This document shows, one piece after another, positions 37,192-46,853 of a DNA stretch of 64,000 nt. A program made the translations under genes and the position numbers. The notes under the pieces are model-generated. The model was given only the letters and a program-made list of their open reading frames with translations, searched no databases and had not been told where the DNA came from. The DNA is from Aeromicrobium sp. Leaf245 (lineage in GTDB: Bacteria > Actinomycetota > Actinomycetes > Propionibacteriales > Nocardioidaceae), in contig NZ_OW824151.1 of assembly GCF_942548115.1 (NCBI RefSeq), positions 2,480,001-2,544,000 of the forward strand, in the 5' to 3' direction. Within the stretch, counting starts at the first letter, position 1. Each line of letters opens with the position of its first letter.

Positions 37192-38361
37192 GTGACGCCG
37201 GTGAGCCCCCCGCCCCCGACCGTGACGCGATGGGGGCAGGTCTGGCGACTCCTGCTCGTGCTCGCGGTCACGGGCCTGTCGTGGGTCGAGCTCGCCCCGT
37301 GGCAGCTCGCCAACGCGCCCGGGTGGTTCGCTGCCGACATCGCGATCGGGGTGGTGAGCACGGTGGCCACCTTCCGGTGGCGGCACCGCTTCCCGGTGGC
37401 GACCGCGCTGGTCACCAACGTCGTGAGCATCGTGTCGTTCAGCTCCGGGGGCGCGGCGAGCCTCGCGCTCGTCTCGCTGGCCACGCGCCGACGCTGGCGC
37501 GAGATCGTCCCTGTCACGATCGTGGTGGCGCTGACGATCCCGGTCGTGGTGGCCATCAACCCGGTCCCGGGGCCCGACCCACGACTCGACGCCGCCGTGG
37601 TGGTCGTCGTCATCGGCCTCATGGTGGCGGTGGGGCTCTACGTCGGGTCGCGGCGTGAGCTGCTGGCCACGCTCCGCTCCAGGGCCGAGATCGCCGAGGC
37701 GGAGCAGGCGGCGAAGGTGGCGCAGGCCCGCGGCGCCGAGCGCACGCGCATCGCCCGGGAGATGCACGACGTGCTCGCGCACCGGATCTCGCTGGTCACC
37801 ATGCACGCGGGGGCGCTGGCCTACCGGGACGACCTCCCGCCGGAGCAGGTGCGTGAGGCCGCCCGCACGATCCAGGAGACGGCCCACCAGGCCATGACCG
37901 AGCTGAGGGGTGTGCTCGGCGTGCTCCGCGACGGTCCCGGCGACGCGGCCCCCGAGCTGCCGCAGCCGTCCGCGGGCGACCTGCGGATCCTCGTGGAGGA
38001 GTGGGCGCGTGCCGGGATGCGCGTCGACCTGTCGGTGGACGGCGATCTCGACGACGTTCCCGACGCGGAGGGCCGCACGATCTTCCGCGTCGTGCAGGAG
38101 GGTCTCACCAACGCGCACAAGCACGCGACCGACACCGCCGTCACGGTGCGCGTGGAGGCCGAGGGCGGAGCGGGTGTGCGGGCCGTGGTGACGAACCCGC
38201 TGCGCGTCGGCACCACCCGCACCGCGGCGCCACCACCGGGGGCCGGCCTGGGCCTGGTGGGCCTGCGGGAGCGGGTGGAGCTCGCCGGCGGTCGGCTGAC
38301 GCAGAAGGTGACGCCCGACCAGCGCTACGTGCTCGAGGCGTGGGTACCGTGGCCGGCGTGA
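37192..38361 (+). CDS. NarL-type sensor histidine kinase
   Basis: A 389-residue kinase of the HisKA_3 type. Four or five membrane helices occupy residues 18-152 with almost no extracytoplasmic loop, suggesting sensing within the membrane. The dimerisation/phosphoacceptor region ARGAERTRIAREMHDVLAHRI holds H192; the ATPase domain has NAHKHA and GLGLVGLRERVELAGG. It probably phosphorylates the regulator encoded next (GTGA overlap). Divergent placement from an ABC exporter is typical of stress-responsive pairs such as LiaSR relatives, but the signal is unknown. Confidence 0.92.
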   Translation: MTPVSPPPPTVTRWGQVWRLLLVLAVTGLSWVELAPWQLANAPGWFAADIAIGVVSTVATFRWRHRFPVATALVTNVVSIVSFSSGGAASLALVSLATRRRWREIVPVTIVVALTIPVVVAINPVPGPDPRLDAAVVVVVIGLMVAVGLYVGSRRELLATLRSRAEIAEAEQAAKVAQARGAERTRIAREMHDVLAHRISLVTMHAGALAYRDDLPPEQVREAARTIQETAHQAMTELRGVLGVLRDGPGDAAPELPQPSAGDLRILVEEWARAGMRVDLSVDGDLDDVPDAEGRTIFRVVQEGLTNAHKHATDTAVTVRVEAEGGAGVRAVVTNPLRVGTTRTAAPPPGAGLGLVGLRERVELAGGRLTQKVTPDQRYVLEAWVPWPA

Positions 38362-39008
38362 CCCGGCTGCTCCTCGTCGACGACGACGCACTGGTGCGAG
38401 CCGGCCTGGCGCTCATGCTCGGCGGGTCCGACGAGCTCGAGGTCGTCGCCGAGGCGTCCAACGGCCGCGAGGCGGTCGCCCGGGTCCGCGAGGGCGACGT
38501 CGACGTGGTGCTGATGGACCTGCGGATGCCGGTGATGGACGGGATCGACGCGACCGCCGCGATCGTCGCCCTGCCCTCGGCGCCGCGCGTCCTGGTGCTG
38601 ACCACCTTCGACGCCGACGACTACGTCGTACGGGCCCTGGCCGCAGGGGCGCACGGGTTCCTCCTGAAGGACACCCCGCCGGCGCAGATCGTCGAGGCCA
38701 TCGCCACGGTGACCTCCGGCGAGCCCGCGCTGTCGCCGGCGATCACCCGTCGACTCATCGAGCAGGTGACGGACGGGTCGGGCGACGGCCGCGAGACGCG
38801 GGCCGCGGTCCTGGTGGCGTCGCTGACCGACCGCGAGCGCGACGTGGCCCGGGCGATCGGGAGAGGCGCGTCCAACGCCGAGATCGCCTCGGAGCTGCAC
38901 CTCAGCCTCGCGACCGTGAAGGCGCACATCTCCCACCTCTTCACCAAGCTGGACGCCGTGAACCGGGTGCAGGTGGCGATCACGATGCACGACGCGGGCC
39001 TCCTGTAG
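38358..39008 (+). CDS. NarL/FixJ-family response regulator
   Basis: A 216-residue regulator: receiver domain with LLVDDD and phospho-acceptor D54 in VVLMDLRMP, the conserved Lys in FLLKDTPP, and a LuxR-type helix-turn-helix at the end (LTDRERDVARAIGRGASNAEIASELHLSLATVKAHI). The GTG at 38358 overlaps the kinase stop. It probably controls the divergent ABC exporter genes, an inference from arrangement. Confidence 0.93.
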   Translation: MTRLLLVDDDALVRAGLALMLGGSDELEVVAEASNGREAVARVREGDVDVVLMDLRMPVMDGIDATAAIVALPSAPRVLVLTTFDADDYVVRALAAGAHGFLLKDTPPAQIVEAIATVTSGEPALSPAITRRLIEQVTDGSGDGRETRAAVLVASLTDRERDVARAIGRGASNAEIASELHLSLATVKAHISHLFTKLDAVNRVQVAITMHDAGLL

Positions 39009-39064
39009 CGCACGGCACGTCGTCTGGAGGTGCCTGCAGCGATCCACCTCTCTAGCGTGGAGGC

Positions 39065-40045
39065 ATGTCCTCGACGCTGACCGACCTGGCCGACACGATC
39101 CTCGACAAGACGGTGCTGCCCGGGTACTCCAGCATCGGACCGCGGCTGCGTCGTCGCTGGTGGCCGGCCGACCCCGAGCCCGACTCGCTCCGAGGTCGCC
39201 ACGTGGTCGTGACGGGAGCGAGCGGTGGCCTGGGCGCCGCGGCGGCGACGGGACTCGCCGAGCTCGGCGCCACCGTGCACCTGGTGGGACGCAAGGCCGA
39301 CCGCCTGGCCGACGCCGCCGGCGAGATCCGCCGCTCGCTACCGTCGGCCGAGCTCCGCGAGGAGGTGTGCGACGTCAGCGATCTAAACGACGTGCGCCGC
39401 TACGCGGAGCGTCTTCGGGCCGACCTCGGCGCGCTGCACGCGATCGTGCACGACGCCGGCGTCATGCCGACCGAGCGCACGGAGTCGGCACAGGGTCACG
39501 AGCTGACGCTCGCCACGCACGTGCTCGGCCCGCTCCTGCTCACCGAGCTCGTCCGCCCGCTGCTCGGGGCGGCCGACGACGGGCGGGTCGTGTGGGTCTC
39601 GTCGGGCGGCATGTACACCGCCCCGCTCACGGAGGCACTCGTGGACGACCTGCAGTACCGCGAGGGCACCTACGACGGCGTGCGTGCCTACGCCCGCACG
39701 AAGCGGCTGCAGGTCGTGGTGGCCGAGCTGCTCGCCCAGCGGCACCCGCAGCTGCCGAGCCACTCGATGCACCCCGGCTGGGCGCAGACGCCCGGCATCA
39801 CCGACTCCCTGCCCGGCTTCGCCAAGGTCCTGGGTCCGGTGCTCCGCACGGCCGCCGAGGGGGCCGACACCATGGTCTGGCTGGCCGCGGTGCCCACGTC
39901 ACGGACCGGGCAGGACGGGTTCTGGTGCGACCGCCGACGTCGCTCGCCGCACTACGCCCCGTGGCCGAAGGAGGACCCGGCTCTTCGGCGCCGCGTCTGG
40001 GACCGCGTGGCCACCTGGGCCGGACTCGACGTCGAGGGCTCCTGA
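39065..40045 (+). CDS. short-chain dehydrogenase/reductase
   Basis: A 326-residue SDR. The cofactor loop TGASGGLG is at about residues 50-57, and the catalytic Ser (WVSSGG) and YARTK (Tyr/Lys) are in place. The extra N-terminal 40 residues and the C-terminal GFWCDRRRRSPHYAPWP resemble the subgroup related to retinol dehydrogenase-like or DHRS-12 proteins. Substrate is unknown. It is transcribed alone, with a ribosome-binding site very close to the ATG, and ends against repeat element copy 2. Confidence 0.88.
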   Translation: MSSTLTDLADTILDKTVLPGYSSIGPRLRRRWWPADPEPDSLRGRHVVVTGASGGLGAAAATGLAELGATVHLVGRKADRLADAAGEIRRSLPSAELREEVCDVSDLNDVRRYAERLRADLGALHAIVHDAGVMPTERTESAQGHELTLATHVLGPLLLTELVRPLLGAADDGRVVWVSSGGMYTAPLTEALVDDLQYREGTYDGVRAYARTKRLQVVVAELLAQRHPQLPSHSMHPGWAQTPGITDSLPGFAKVLGPVLRTAAEGADTMVWLAAVPTSRTGQDGFWCDRRRRSPHYAPWPKEDPALRRRVWDRVATWAGLDVEGS

Positions 40046-40080
40046 GCCTTCCCCTGTCGGTCGTCTCGACGGGATGTGGA

Positions 40081-40176
40081 CGACCCGTCGCCTCCGCTGG
40101 GCCTGCACGCGCTGCTGAGTCGCTGTGGTCTGGTCGTGCCTTGCTGCTGCGTCGCTGTGGCTGCGAGTCGACCTGC
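40081..40176 (+). repeat. 32-bp tandem repeats, left arm of copy 2
   Basis: Units begin at 40113 (TGCTGAGTCGC) and 40145 (TGCTGCGTCGC), 32 bp apart, with a more degenerate unit in phase at 40081. They point inwards. Confidence 0.75.
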
Positions 40177-40623
40177 GCTCCGAAAGGGCCTCGACCGGCG
40201 GCGGGGTCCGGGCTCGGTCGGGCCCTCGGAGCGTGGCTCGGGGTGACGCAAGATTCTGCGTTCGTGCGTGAGAGGGCGAAGGATGCTGCGTTCGCTACGG
40301 GATCCCGTCACCAACGCAGCATCGTTCGGGCTTCCGCACGTGAAGGCAGAATCCTGCGTCCGCGGGGCGATGGTGCACGACGGTTGGGCAGGGATTCTCC
40401 CTTCTCGTGGACCGTTCCACGCAGAAGGAGAATCACTGCCCTCCAGGGCGCCATTTCGTCGCCACGATGCTTCCTTCGCGAGGCACGGTCCACGCGAAGG
40501 AAGCATCGTGCGCGGATCACGCACAGATGAAGAATCGTGGCCGCGCCCCGCAGACCCACCCGAGACCAGACCCCCCGCTCCGGTCGAGGCCCTTTTCGGA
40601 GAGCAGGTCGACTCGCAGCCACA

Positions 40624-40746
40624 GCGACGCAGCCGCAGGAGAACGCGAAGCCACAGCGACGCAGCATCGAGCGAACGCCCACCAGGAGCGACGCAGCAGT
40701 GAGCGAACGCCCAGCCGAAGCAACGCAGCAGCAGGCGGCGGCCCGC
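40624..40746 (-). repeat. 32-bp tandem repeats, right arm of copy 2
   Basis: The inverse motif GCGACGCAGCA or a one-base variant begins at 40624, 40656, 40688 and 40720, an exact 32-bp period. They face the left arm and stop at the neighbouring gene. Confidence 0.85.
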
Positions 40747-41187
40747 TCAGAGGACGGGGCGGCGCTCCAGCAGCGGCTCGACGACGTCGGCCGCGTGCCG
40801 CAAGACCGCGTCGCGGTAGCCCGCGGTGTCGTCGGCCAGGGCCATCGCGGCATCACCCGACCCGGCCTGCCGGACCAGGTCGAGCGGGTGCACGTCGTCG
40901 CCGACCCGCACCACGGGTCCGTCGTCGGAGGGGACCACGACCACCACGCCGTCGGGAGCGGGCAGGGCCCCGATGCGGATGCAGGCGCACACGACGAGGA
41001 CCCGGTCGACGTCGTCGACCTGGACGCCCACCTCGTCACCCGGACGGACGCCGAGCATGCCGAGTCCGGACGCGAGCGAGGCGGACCGCTCCAGGAGCCG
41101 GGCGAAGGTGAGACGCCCGGCTGCCGGGTCGTCCGCACCGCCGCTGACGACGTGACGGTCCAGCAGGTCGAAGCCGAGGCTGGCCAT
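40747..41187 (-). CDS. short AMP-binding-enzyme-like protein
   Basis: A 146-residue protein. Residues about 24-75 (LTFARLLERSASLASGLGML, then GVRPGDEVGVQVDDVDRVLV and ACIRIGALPA) closely follow the N-terminal helix-strand of acyl-CoA synthetases, but the P-loop, adenylate core and C-terminal hinge are missing. It is therefore either a remnant or a small relative such as the TIGR03089-type proteins of actinobacteria. The ATG overlaps the enoyl-CoA hydratase stop by one base. No activity can be assigned. It ends at the right arm of repeat copy 2. Confidence 0.6.
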   Translation of the reverse strand: MASLGFDLLDRHVVSGGADDPAAGRLTFARLLERSASLASGLGMLGVRPGDEVGVQVDDVDRVLVVCACIRIGALPAPDGVVVVVPSDDGPVVRVGDDVHPLDLVRQAGSGDAAMALADDTAGYRDAVLRHAADVVEPLLERRPVL

Positions 41188-41921
41188 CAGCGTCCCCGGA
41201 ACACGGGCGTGCGCTTCTCGGCACGCGCCTGGGCGGCTTCACGCACGTCGTCGCTGGCCCACACGTCGCGGAAGCTCTGCTCGATCGCCGCATCGTCGTG
41301 ATGGGTGCCGTTGAGCACGAGCTTGTTGTGGGCGAGCGTGAGCGGCGCCAGCGTGGCGATCTCGTGCGCCCAGGCCAACGCGTCGTCGAGGGTCCCGGCC
41401 CGGTCGACCAGCCCGTGGGACAGGGCCTCGTCGCGGTCGATCAGCTCGCCGGCGAGCATCATCCGACGCGCCGGACCTGTGCCGGAGAGCGCCGCGAGCG
41501 TGCGGATGGTCCAGGCGTCCACCGCCATGCCGTTGCGCGCGGTCGGCACGCCGAACCGCGCGGTGTCGTCACCCACGCGCAGGTCGCACGCGATGGCCAG
41601 CTGCGTCCCCGCGCCGATGGCGGGCCCGTTGACGGCGGCGACGATGGGGACCGGCAGCAGCGCCAGGCCGTGCAGCATGCCGTACAGCGCCTCCAGGAAC
41701 TCGTCCCCGTACACGCCACCGAGGTCGGCGCCGGAGCAGAACGCGGTGCCCTGACCGGTGATGACGATCGCCCGGGCTCCCCCGGCCGCCGGTCCGTCAC
41801 CGACGGCGTCGCGTGCCGCCTCGTCGATCGCGCGGCACAGGTCGAGGTTCAGGGCGTTGCGACGCTCTTCGCGCTGCAGCTCCAGGACGACGACGTCGCC
41901 GTCGCGGTGGACTCCCAGCAT
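41187..41921 (-). CDS. enoyl-CoA hydratase/isomerase family protein
   Basis: A 244-residue crotonase-fold protein. It has ALNLDLCRAIDEA, the oxyanion-hole segment ITGQGTAFCSGADLGGV, and VPIVAAVNGPAIGAGTQLAIACDLRVG. One of the two catalytic glutamates of true hydratases appears replaced (AIGAGTQ, then GVPTARNG), so it may be an isomerase or other crotonase. The ATG at 41921 fits the domain start and has GGAGC upstream. It is divergent from the metallophosphoesterase gene and followed by the AMP-binding-like fragment with a one-base overlap. Confidence 0.85.
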   Translation of the reverse strand: MLGVHRDGDVVVLELQREERRNALNLDLCRAIDEAARDAVGDGPAAGGARAIVITGQGTAFCSGADLGGVYGDEFLEALYGMLHGLALLPVPIVAAVNGPAIGAGTQLAIACDLRVGDDTARFGVPTARNGMAVDAWTIRTLAALSGTGPARRMMLAGELIDRDEALSHGLVDRAGTLDDALAWAHEIATLAPLTLAHNKLVLNGTHHDDAAIEQSFRDVWASDDVREAAQARAEKRTPVFRGR

Positions 41922-42025
41922 GGTGCTCCTTCGGTCGGCTCGCGGCCACGCTACCGACCGCGCCGGCGTCGCTCCGCACGACCTGTCCGACGTGACCTGG
42001 AGCACATCGCGTCGTTGATGGGGAC

Positions 42026-43726
42026 ATGACGGTCACTCGTCGCGCCCTGCTGCGCTCCGGAACCCTGCTCGGCACGGCGGCCGTGGTCGGCCTGCCGTCG
42101 ATCTCGCGGGCGGCGGTGTCGCCGGCCTCGTCGGCGGGCACCACGCTGGCGGGACGCCTCGTGCGCGGCACCCCCGGCCCCGGTGGGTACGCGCGTCTGG
42201 TGACGGCTGATGGGGAGCCGCACGTCGTCCGGGCCGATCTCGGGGCGACCCCGGGCGACGCGCGGGCCACCGGCCGCCAGGCCGTGGTCTCGTTCGTCCA
42301 CCTCACCGACGTGCACGTGATCGACGCGCAGTCCCCGATGCGCGTGGAGTACCTCGACCGTCTCGACGACGCCTACTCCCCCGGAGACCCCACGCTCGGC
42401 GGGCTCCTCACGTCGAGCTACCGGCCCCAGGAGATGCTCACGGCCCAGACGAGCGACGCGATGGTCCGCGCCGTCAACGACGTGACCGCGGGACCGGTCA
42501 CCGGCAGCCCGCTGGCGTTCGCGATCCAGACCGGCGACAACTCCGACAACTGCCAGTACAACGAGGTCCGCTGGAACATCGACGTCCTCGACGGCGGCCG
42601 GCCGGTCCGGCCCGACTCGGGCAACCCGAACCGGTGGGAGGGCGTGCACGACAGCGGCACGTCCGACACGCACTACTGGCACCCCGAGGGCGGGAAGAAC
42701 GACCAGTACCGCTCGCGCTACGGGTTCCCGGCGAAGAACGGCCTGCTCGACGCCGCGCGCCGGCCCTTCACCCCCGAGGGTCTCTCGATGCCCTGGTACT
42801 CGGTGTTCGGCAACCACGACGGCCTCGTGCAGGGCAACTTCCCGCAGACCCTGCCCCTCGGCCTGGTCGGCACCGGCCCGCTCAAGGCGACCAGCCTGCC
42901 GCCCGGGCTGTCCCAGGCCGACGTCCTCGACGCGCTCCGTACCGCGAACGCCACGCCGCTGCTTGGAGCCCTGTCGTTGCTGTCGGCACGCCTGGTGTCA
43001 GCCGACCCGGCGCGCCGCTCGCTGACCCGCAAGCAGGTCGTGGACGAGCACTTCCGGACCAGCGGCGCCCCGGTGGGCCACGGCTTCACGGCGGAGAACC
43101 GGTCGAAGGGCACGGCGTACTACACGTTCGACCAGGGCTCCCTCCGTTGCGTCGTGCTCGACACCGTGAACCCCAACGGGTACGCCGACGGCTCCATCGA
43201 CGCGGCGCAGGCGGCGTGGCTGGAGCAGGTGCTCACGGCATCGACCGACCGGTACGTCATGGTCTTCAGCCACCACACGTCGGCCACGATGACCAACCCG
43301 CTCGTGCTCACGGGCGGCGACGCGCAGGTCCGCGTGCTCGGTCCGGCCGTCGTCTCGACCTTGCTGGCGCACCCGAACGTGGTGGCGTGGGTGAACGGGC
43401 ACACGCACAAGAACGCGATCACGGCGCACGCCCGCCCCGACGGCTCGGGCGGGTTCTACGAGATGAGCTGCGCCTCGCACGTCGACTTCCCGCAGCAGTC
43501 GCGACTCGTGGAGCTCGTCGACAACCGCGACGGCACGCTCTCGATCTTCACGACGATGGTCGACCACGCCGGAGCCGAGCAGCACTCCGGGCTCGCGAGC
43601 ACCGTCGAGCTGGCGTCCCTCTCGCGCGAGCTCGCTGCCAACGACCCCCAGCAGCGCACCGCCGGCTACGAGGGCAAGGCCGCCGACCGCAACACCGAGC
43701 TGGTGCTGCCGAACCCGCTGGCCTGA
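42026..43726 (+). CDS. Tat-exported metallophosphoesterase (TIGR03767-like)
   Basis: A 566-residue protein with a twin-arginine signal ([19 protein letters not shown], residues 4-22). The dimetal phosphoesterase motifs follow in order: [33 protein letters not shown] and WVNGHTHKN. The layout and length fit the actinobacterial TIGR03767 family, whose substrate is unknown. It probably folds with two metal ions in the cytoplasm and is exported whole. It is a single gene divergent from the enoyl-CoA hydratase and ends 10 bp before rlmN. Confidence 0.9.
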   Translation: MTVTRRALLRSGTLLGTAAVVGLPSISRAAVSPASSAGTTLAGRLVRGTPGPGGYARLVTADGEPHVVRADLGATPGDARATGRQAVVSFVHLTDVHVIDAQSPMRVEYLDRLDDAYSPGDPTLGGLLTSSYRPQEMLTAQTSDAMVRAVNDVTAGPVTGSPLAFAIQTGDNSDNCQYNEVRWNIDVLDGGRPVRPDSGNPNRWEGVHDSGTSDTHYWHPEGGKNDQYRSRYGFPAKNGLLDAARRPFTPEGLSMPWYSVFGNHDGLVQGNFPQTLPLGLVGTGPLKATSLPPGLSQADVLDALRTANATPLLGALSLLSARLVSADPARRSLTRKQVVDEHFRTSGAPVGHGFTAENRSKGTAYYTFDQGSLRCVVLDTVNPNGYADGSIDAAQAAWLEQVLTASTDRYVMVFSHHTSATMTNPLVLTGGDAQVRVLGPAVVSTLLAHPNVVAWVNGHTHKNAITAHARPDGSGGFYEMSCASHVDFPQQSRLVELVDNRDGTLSIFTTMVDHAGAEQHSGLASTVELASLSRELAANDPQQRTAGYEGKAADRNTELVLPNPLA

Positions 43727-43736
43727 GCCGCAGGAG

Positions 43737-44864
43737 TCAGTCGCCGGTGGCGGCGAGCTGGCCGCAGGCGGCGTCGATCTCGTCGCCGCGGGTGTCACGG
43801 ATGGTGGTGCTGATGCCCCGGGCGTCGAGACGACGGACGAACTCGTCCATGTCCTCGTCGCGGGAGCGGGTGAACTGCGAGCTGGGGACCTCGTTGAGCG
43901 GGATGAGGTTCACGTGCACCCAGGCGCGGCCACCGTGGGCGATGAGGACGTCGGCCAGCTTGTCCGCGCGCCACGCCTGGTCGTTGATGTCGCGCATCAT
44001 GGCGTACTCGATGGACACCCGGCGTCCGGTCACGTCGAAGAAGTAGCGCGCCGCCGAGACCGCGTCGTCGACGCTGTGCCGCGTGTTGATCGGCACCAGC
44101 TCGTCGCGCAGCTCGTCGTCGGGTGCGTGCAGCGAGAGCGCGAGCGTGACCGGCACGCCCTCGTCGGCCAGCTGGCGCATGCGCGGGGCGAGGCCGACGG
44201 TGCTCACGGTGATGTTGCGGGCCGACATGCCGAGGCCGTCGGGGGCGGACGACGTCATGCGTCGCACCGCACCGACCAGGGCCTTGTAGTTGGCGAGCGG
44301 CTCCCCCATGCCCATGAACACGACGTTGGAGAGACGGCCGGGGCCGCCCGCCACGAGCCCGTTCGCCATCGCGGCCGCGGCGTCGACGACCTGGTCGACG
44401 ATCTCGGCGGTGCTCATGTTGCGCTGGAGCCCGCCCTGGCCGGTGGCGCAGAACGGGCAGGCCATGCCGCAGCCGGCCTGGCTGGAGACGCAGACGGTCG
44501 CCCGCTCGCTGTACCGCATGAGCACGGACTCGACGAGGGCACCGTCGAACAGGCGCCACAGCGTCTTGCGGGTCGCGCCCTTGTCAGCCTCCTGCGTGCG
44601 CACCGGGGTGAGCAGCGGCGGCAGCAGGGCCTCGGCGATCGCGTCACGCTGCGCGGCGGGGAGGTCGGTCATGGCCTCGGGGTCGCGCTGCAGCCGGGCG
44701 AAGTAGTGGTGCGCGACCTGCTTGACGCGGTACGCGGGCAGCCCGAGCTCCTCGGCCGCGGCCTTGCGCTCCTCGGCCGAGAAGTCGGCGAGGTGCCGCG
44801 GCGGCTTGCCGCGGCCACGGGGAGGCTCGAGGACGAGCGGCAGGGTCTTGATGGGCTCGCTCAC
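43737..44864 (-). CDS. rlmN: dual-specificity 23S rRNA/tRNA methyltransferase RlmN
   Basis: A 375-residue radical SAM enzyme methylating C2 of A2503 in 23S rRNA and A37 in some tRNAs. The cluster motif CGMACPFC (C132, C136, C139) is followed by [32 protein letters not shown] binds SAM; the C-terminal Cys in [10 protein letters not shown] (about 368) is the resolving residue. An N-terminal accessory domain ([14 protein letters not shown]) is present. It is the last gene of a minus-strand run from cdsA onwards, though the transglutaminase operon lies between them. Confidence 0.96.
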   Translation of the reverse strand: MSEPIKTLPLVLEPPRGRGKPPRHLADFSAEERKAAAEELGLPAYRVKQVAHHYFARLQRDPEAMTDLPAAQRDAIAEALLPPLLTPVRTQEADKGATRKTLWRLFDGALVESVLMRYSERATVCVSSQAGCGMACPFCATGQGGLQRNMSTAEIVDQVVDAAAAMANGLVAGGPGRLSNVVFMGMGEPLANYKALVGAVRRMTSSAPDGLGMSARNITVSTVGLAPRMRQLADEGVPVTLALSLHAPDDELRDELVPINTRHSVDDAVSAARYFFDVTGRRVSIEYAMMRDINDQAWRADKLADVLIAHGGRAWVHVNLIPLNEVPSSQFTRSRDEDMDEFVRRLDARGISTTIRDTRGDEIDAACGQLAATGD

Positions 44865-44928
44865 CGGCCCATCCTCCCAGGCCGACCCCAGCCGTGTCGA
44901 AACGTCGGACGGGGCGCGGCGACGCGGG

Positions 44929-45939
44929 TCAGGCGGCGGGCACGGGGTCCTTGGCGAGATCGGCCACGAAGTCGAGCTTCGTGAGCACCGGCTCCGGGAT
45001 CACGAAGGGATAGAGGTCGTCGGCACCCATCGCCCGGTTGATCTGGTTCAGCGCCGTCGACAGGGGCACCCAGACGCCCCGGACCAGGTCGCTGAACAGG
45101 CTGAACGCCGTCGGGTCGACCGTCGTCAGCCCGTAGGCGCGGGCGGTCTCGACGGTGTCGCTGATGTGCATCCAGTGCGCGAAGGTCTCGGCGAAGTCCT
45201 CGAACGGGTGCATCGTCGCGTAGGTGCTGATGTAGGACTCCTGCCAGTCCTCGGGCGGGCCCTCGGCGTAGTGGCGGTCGATCTCGGCCTGGTAGTCCTT
45301 CGACTCGTCACCGAACAGCTCTCGGCACGCGGTCATGCGTTCGTCGCCACGGACCAGCACGGACTCGAAGTAGTGCCCCACCTCGTGCCGCAGGTGCCCC
45401 AGCATCGTGCGGTACGGCTCGGCCAGCTCGGCCTGCACCTTCTTGCGGTGCGCGTCGTCCCCCTCGGCGAGGTCGATCGTGATGACGCCGTCGGCGTGGC
45501 CGATGACCACGTTCTCCTCGACGCTGGACAGCATGTCGAAGCACAGGCCCTGCTCGGGGTCCTCGTCGCGCGTGGTGATGGGCAGGCCGCGCGCGTCGAG
45601 CTCCACCACGAGGCGACGCTTCGCGGCCTCGGCCACCGGGTACTGCGAGAGCCCCTCGAGGTCGTCGTCGGACGGTCGCGTGCGCGTCAGGTCGCAGCTG
45701 AAGCACTGACCGCCCTCGAGTCGCGCCAGCCACGTGCAGCCGGAGAGGTTGAGGTTCACGCACACGTGCCACACGAGACCCTCGGCGTCGACGTGGCGAC
45801 CGTCCTCGTCGACGGGCACGATCTCGTGCTCGACGCGGGAGTAGCCGAGCGCGGTCCCGCACGAGACGCACACGGAGTTCTCGAAGAACAGAGGGTTGCC
45901 GCACACACGGCAGGAGAAGGCCTTCACCGGCCCCATCAT
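44929..45939 (-). CDS. zinc-ribbon / putative zinc metallopeptidase
   Basis: A 336-residue protein. The N-terminus has treble-clef/zinc-ribbon cysteines (C10-C13, C24-C27, C79-C82), and the C-terminal half has HEVGH (185-189) in [13 protein letters not shown], with downstream ETFAHWMH as a possible third ligand region. It corresponds to the COG4307-type 'putative zinc-binding metallopeptidase'. It is encoded 41 bp downstream of a transglutaminase of the ATP-grasp cluster and on the same strand, so it is probably part of that operon. Two adjacent ATG codons are possible starts. Substrate is unknown. Confidence 0.85.
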   Translation of the reverse strand: MMGPVKAFSCRVCGNPLFFENSVCVSCGTALGYSRVEHEIVPVDEDGRHVDAEGLVWHVCVNLNLSGCTWLARLEGGQCFSCDLTRTRPSDDDLEGLSQYPVAEAAKRRLVVELDARGLPITTRDEDPEQGLCFDMLSSVEENVVIGHADGVITIDLAEGDDAHRKKVQAELAEPYRTMLGHLRHEVGHYFESVLVRGDERMTACRELFGDESKDYQAEIDRHYAEGPPEDWQESYISTYATMHPFEDFAETFAHWMHISDTVETARAYGLTTVDPTAFSLFSDLVRGVWVPLSTALNQINRAMGADDLYPFVIPEPVLTKLDFVADLAKDPVPAA

Positions 45940-45980
45940 CCGGGCCGCGGCCCCCCGGCGCACCTCGGGCCGGTGTGATC

Positions 45981-46853
45981 TCAGACCGGCACGACGTCGA
46001 CGGCCACGCTGAGCGTCGACGTCTTCGCCTCCGTGAAGATGACGCCCTTCAGCGGCGGGACGTCGGCGTACTCGCGACCCCACGCGACGGTCACGTACCG
46101 CTCGTTGGCGGCCTGGTCGTTGGTGGGGTCGAGGGCGAGCCAGCCGCCGCCCGGCACCCACACCGCGGCCCACGCGTGCGTGGCGTCGGCGCCCAGGACC
46201 CGCTCCTTGCCCGGCGGCGGCTCGGTCGCCAGGTAGCCGCTCACGTACCGGGCGGCGAGCCCGTGCGACCGCAGGCACGCGAGGGTCAGCTGCGCGAAGT
46301 CCTGGCACACCCCTGCGCGGGCCTCCAGGACGTCCGAGATCGTCGTCGTCACGGTCGTCGCACCCTGCTCGTACGCGAAGTCCGCGTAGATCCGGTGCAT
46401 CAGCTCCAGTGCCGCCTCCCCCAGCGGCCGCCCGGGACGCAGCGACTCGGCCGCGTAGGCGTGGGCCGCAGCAGGATGGTCGATCGAGGGCGACGCGAGC
46501 GCGAGGTCGATCGCCCGCCAGGCGTCCGGCACGTCACGGCGCTCGGTCGGCCGCGCCTGCTCCCACGGCACGGCCAGCGCGACGGGGTCCATCACCGGGA
46601 CGTCGACCTCCACCACGCTGCGCGCCACCACCGCGAGGTCACGATGGGCCTCGTCGAGCTGGAAGAACGTGGCGGTGTTGCCGTAGTGGTCGACGTCCGT
46701 GGCGAGGTCCAGCGGCGTGGGGTCGACGACGACCTCGTGCTGCTCGATGCGCTGCCAGGGCAGCTCGCGGGGGGTCAGGTAGCCGATGCCGTAGCTGCCG
46801 GTCACGTCGTCGTCGTAGGTGTAGGTGGTGCGGTGGGTGACGTCGAGCCTCAT
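45981..46853 (-). CDS. transglutaminase-like protein
   Basis: A 290-residue protein: N-terminal beta domain (MRLDVTHRTTYTYDDDV, the bacterial transglutaminase-N pattern) and a papain-like domain with C183 (GVCQDFAQL), H226 (THAWAAV) and D242 (LDPTND), the full triad. Such proteins may hydrolyse or transfer peptide amide bonds. It overlaps the stop of the ATP-grasp/alpha-E gene by 4 bp and shares an operon with a second, much larger transglutaminase. The cluster's product is unknown. Confidence 0.9.
   Translation of the reverse strand: MRLDVTHRTTYTYDDDVTGSYGIGYLTPRELPWQRIEQHEVVVDPTPLDLATDVDHYGNTATFFQLDEAHRDLAVVARSVVEVDVPVMDPVALAVPWEQARPTERRDVPDAWRAIDLALASPSIDHPAAAHAYAAESLRPGRPLGEAALELMHRIYADFAYEQGATTVTTTISDVLEARAGVCQDFAQLTLACLRSHGLAARYVSGYLATEPPPGKERVLGADATHAWAAVWVPGGGWLALDPTNDQAANERYVTVAWGREYADVPPLKGVIFTEAKTSTLSVAVDVVPV

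Larger units (their letters stand above)
40046..40746. repeat. composite repeat element, copy 2
   Basis: The entire 701-bp gap between the convergent SDR and a small AMP-binding-like gene. The core is bounded by CCGAAAGGGCCTCGACCGG (left edge 40178) and its inverse (to 40601), again 424 bp. It contains nested GATTCTGC and GATGCTGCGTT hairpins around the palindrome ACGGGATCCCGT, a central GGGCAGGGATTCTCC stem, and the best hairpin of the family: a perfect 18-bp stem CACGATGCTTCCTTCGCG (40463-40480 with 40493-40510) with a 12-nt loop. Same orientation as copy 3. Confidence 0.85.

Noticed and set aside
40268-40702. Protein-coding gene inside repeat copies 1-3
   Set aside because: A similar frame is open in copies 1 and 2, but copy 3 is shifted by an extra base, several other frames are open too, there is no ribosome-binding site, and variation follows hairpin pairing rather than codon position.
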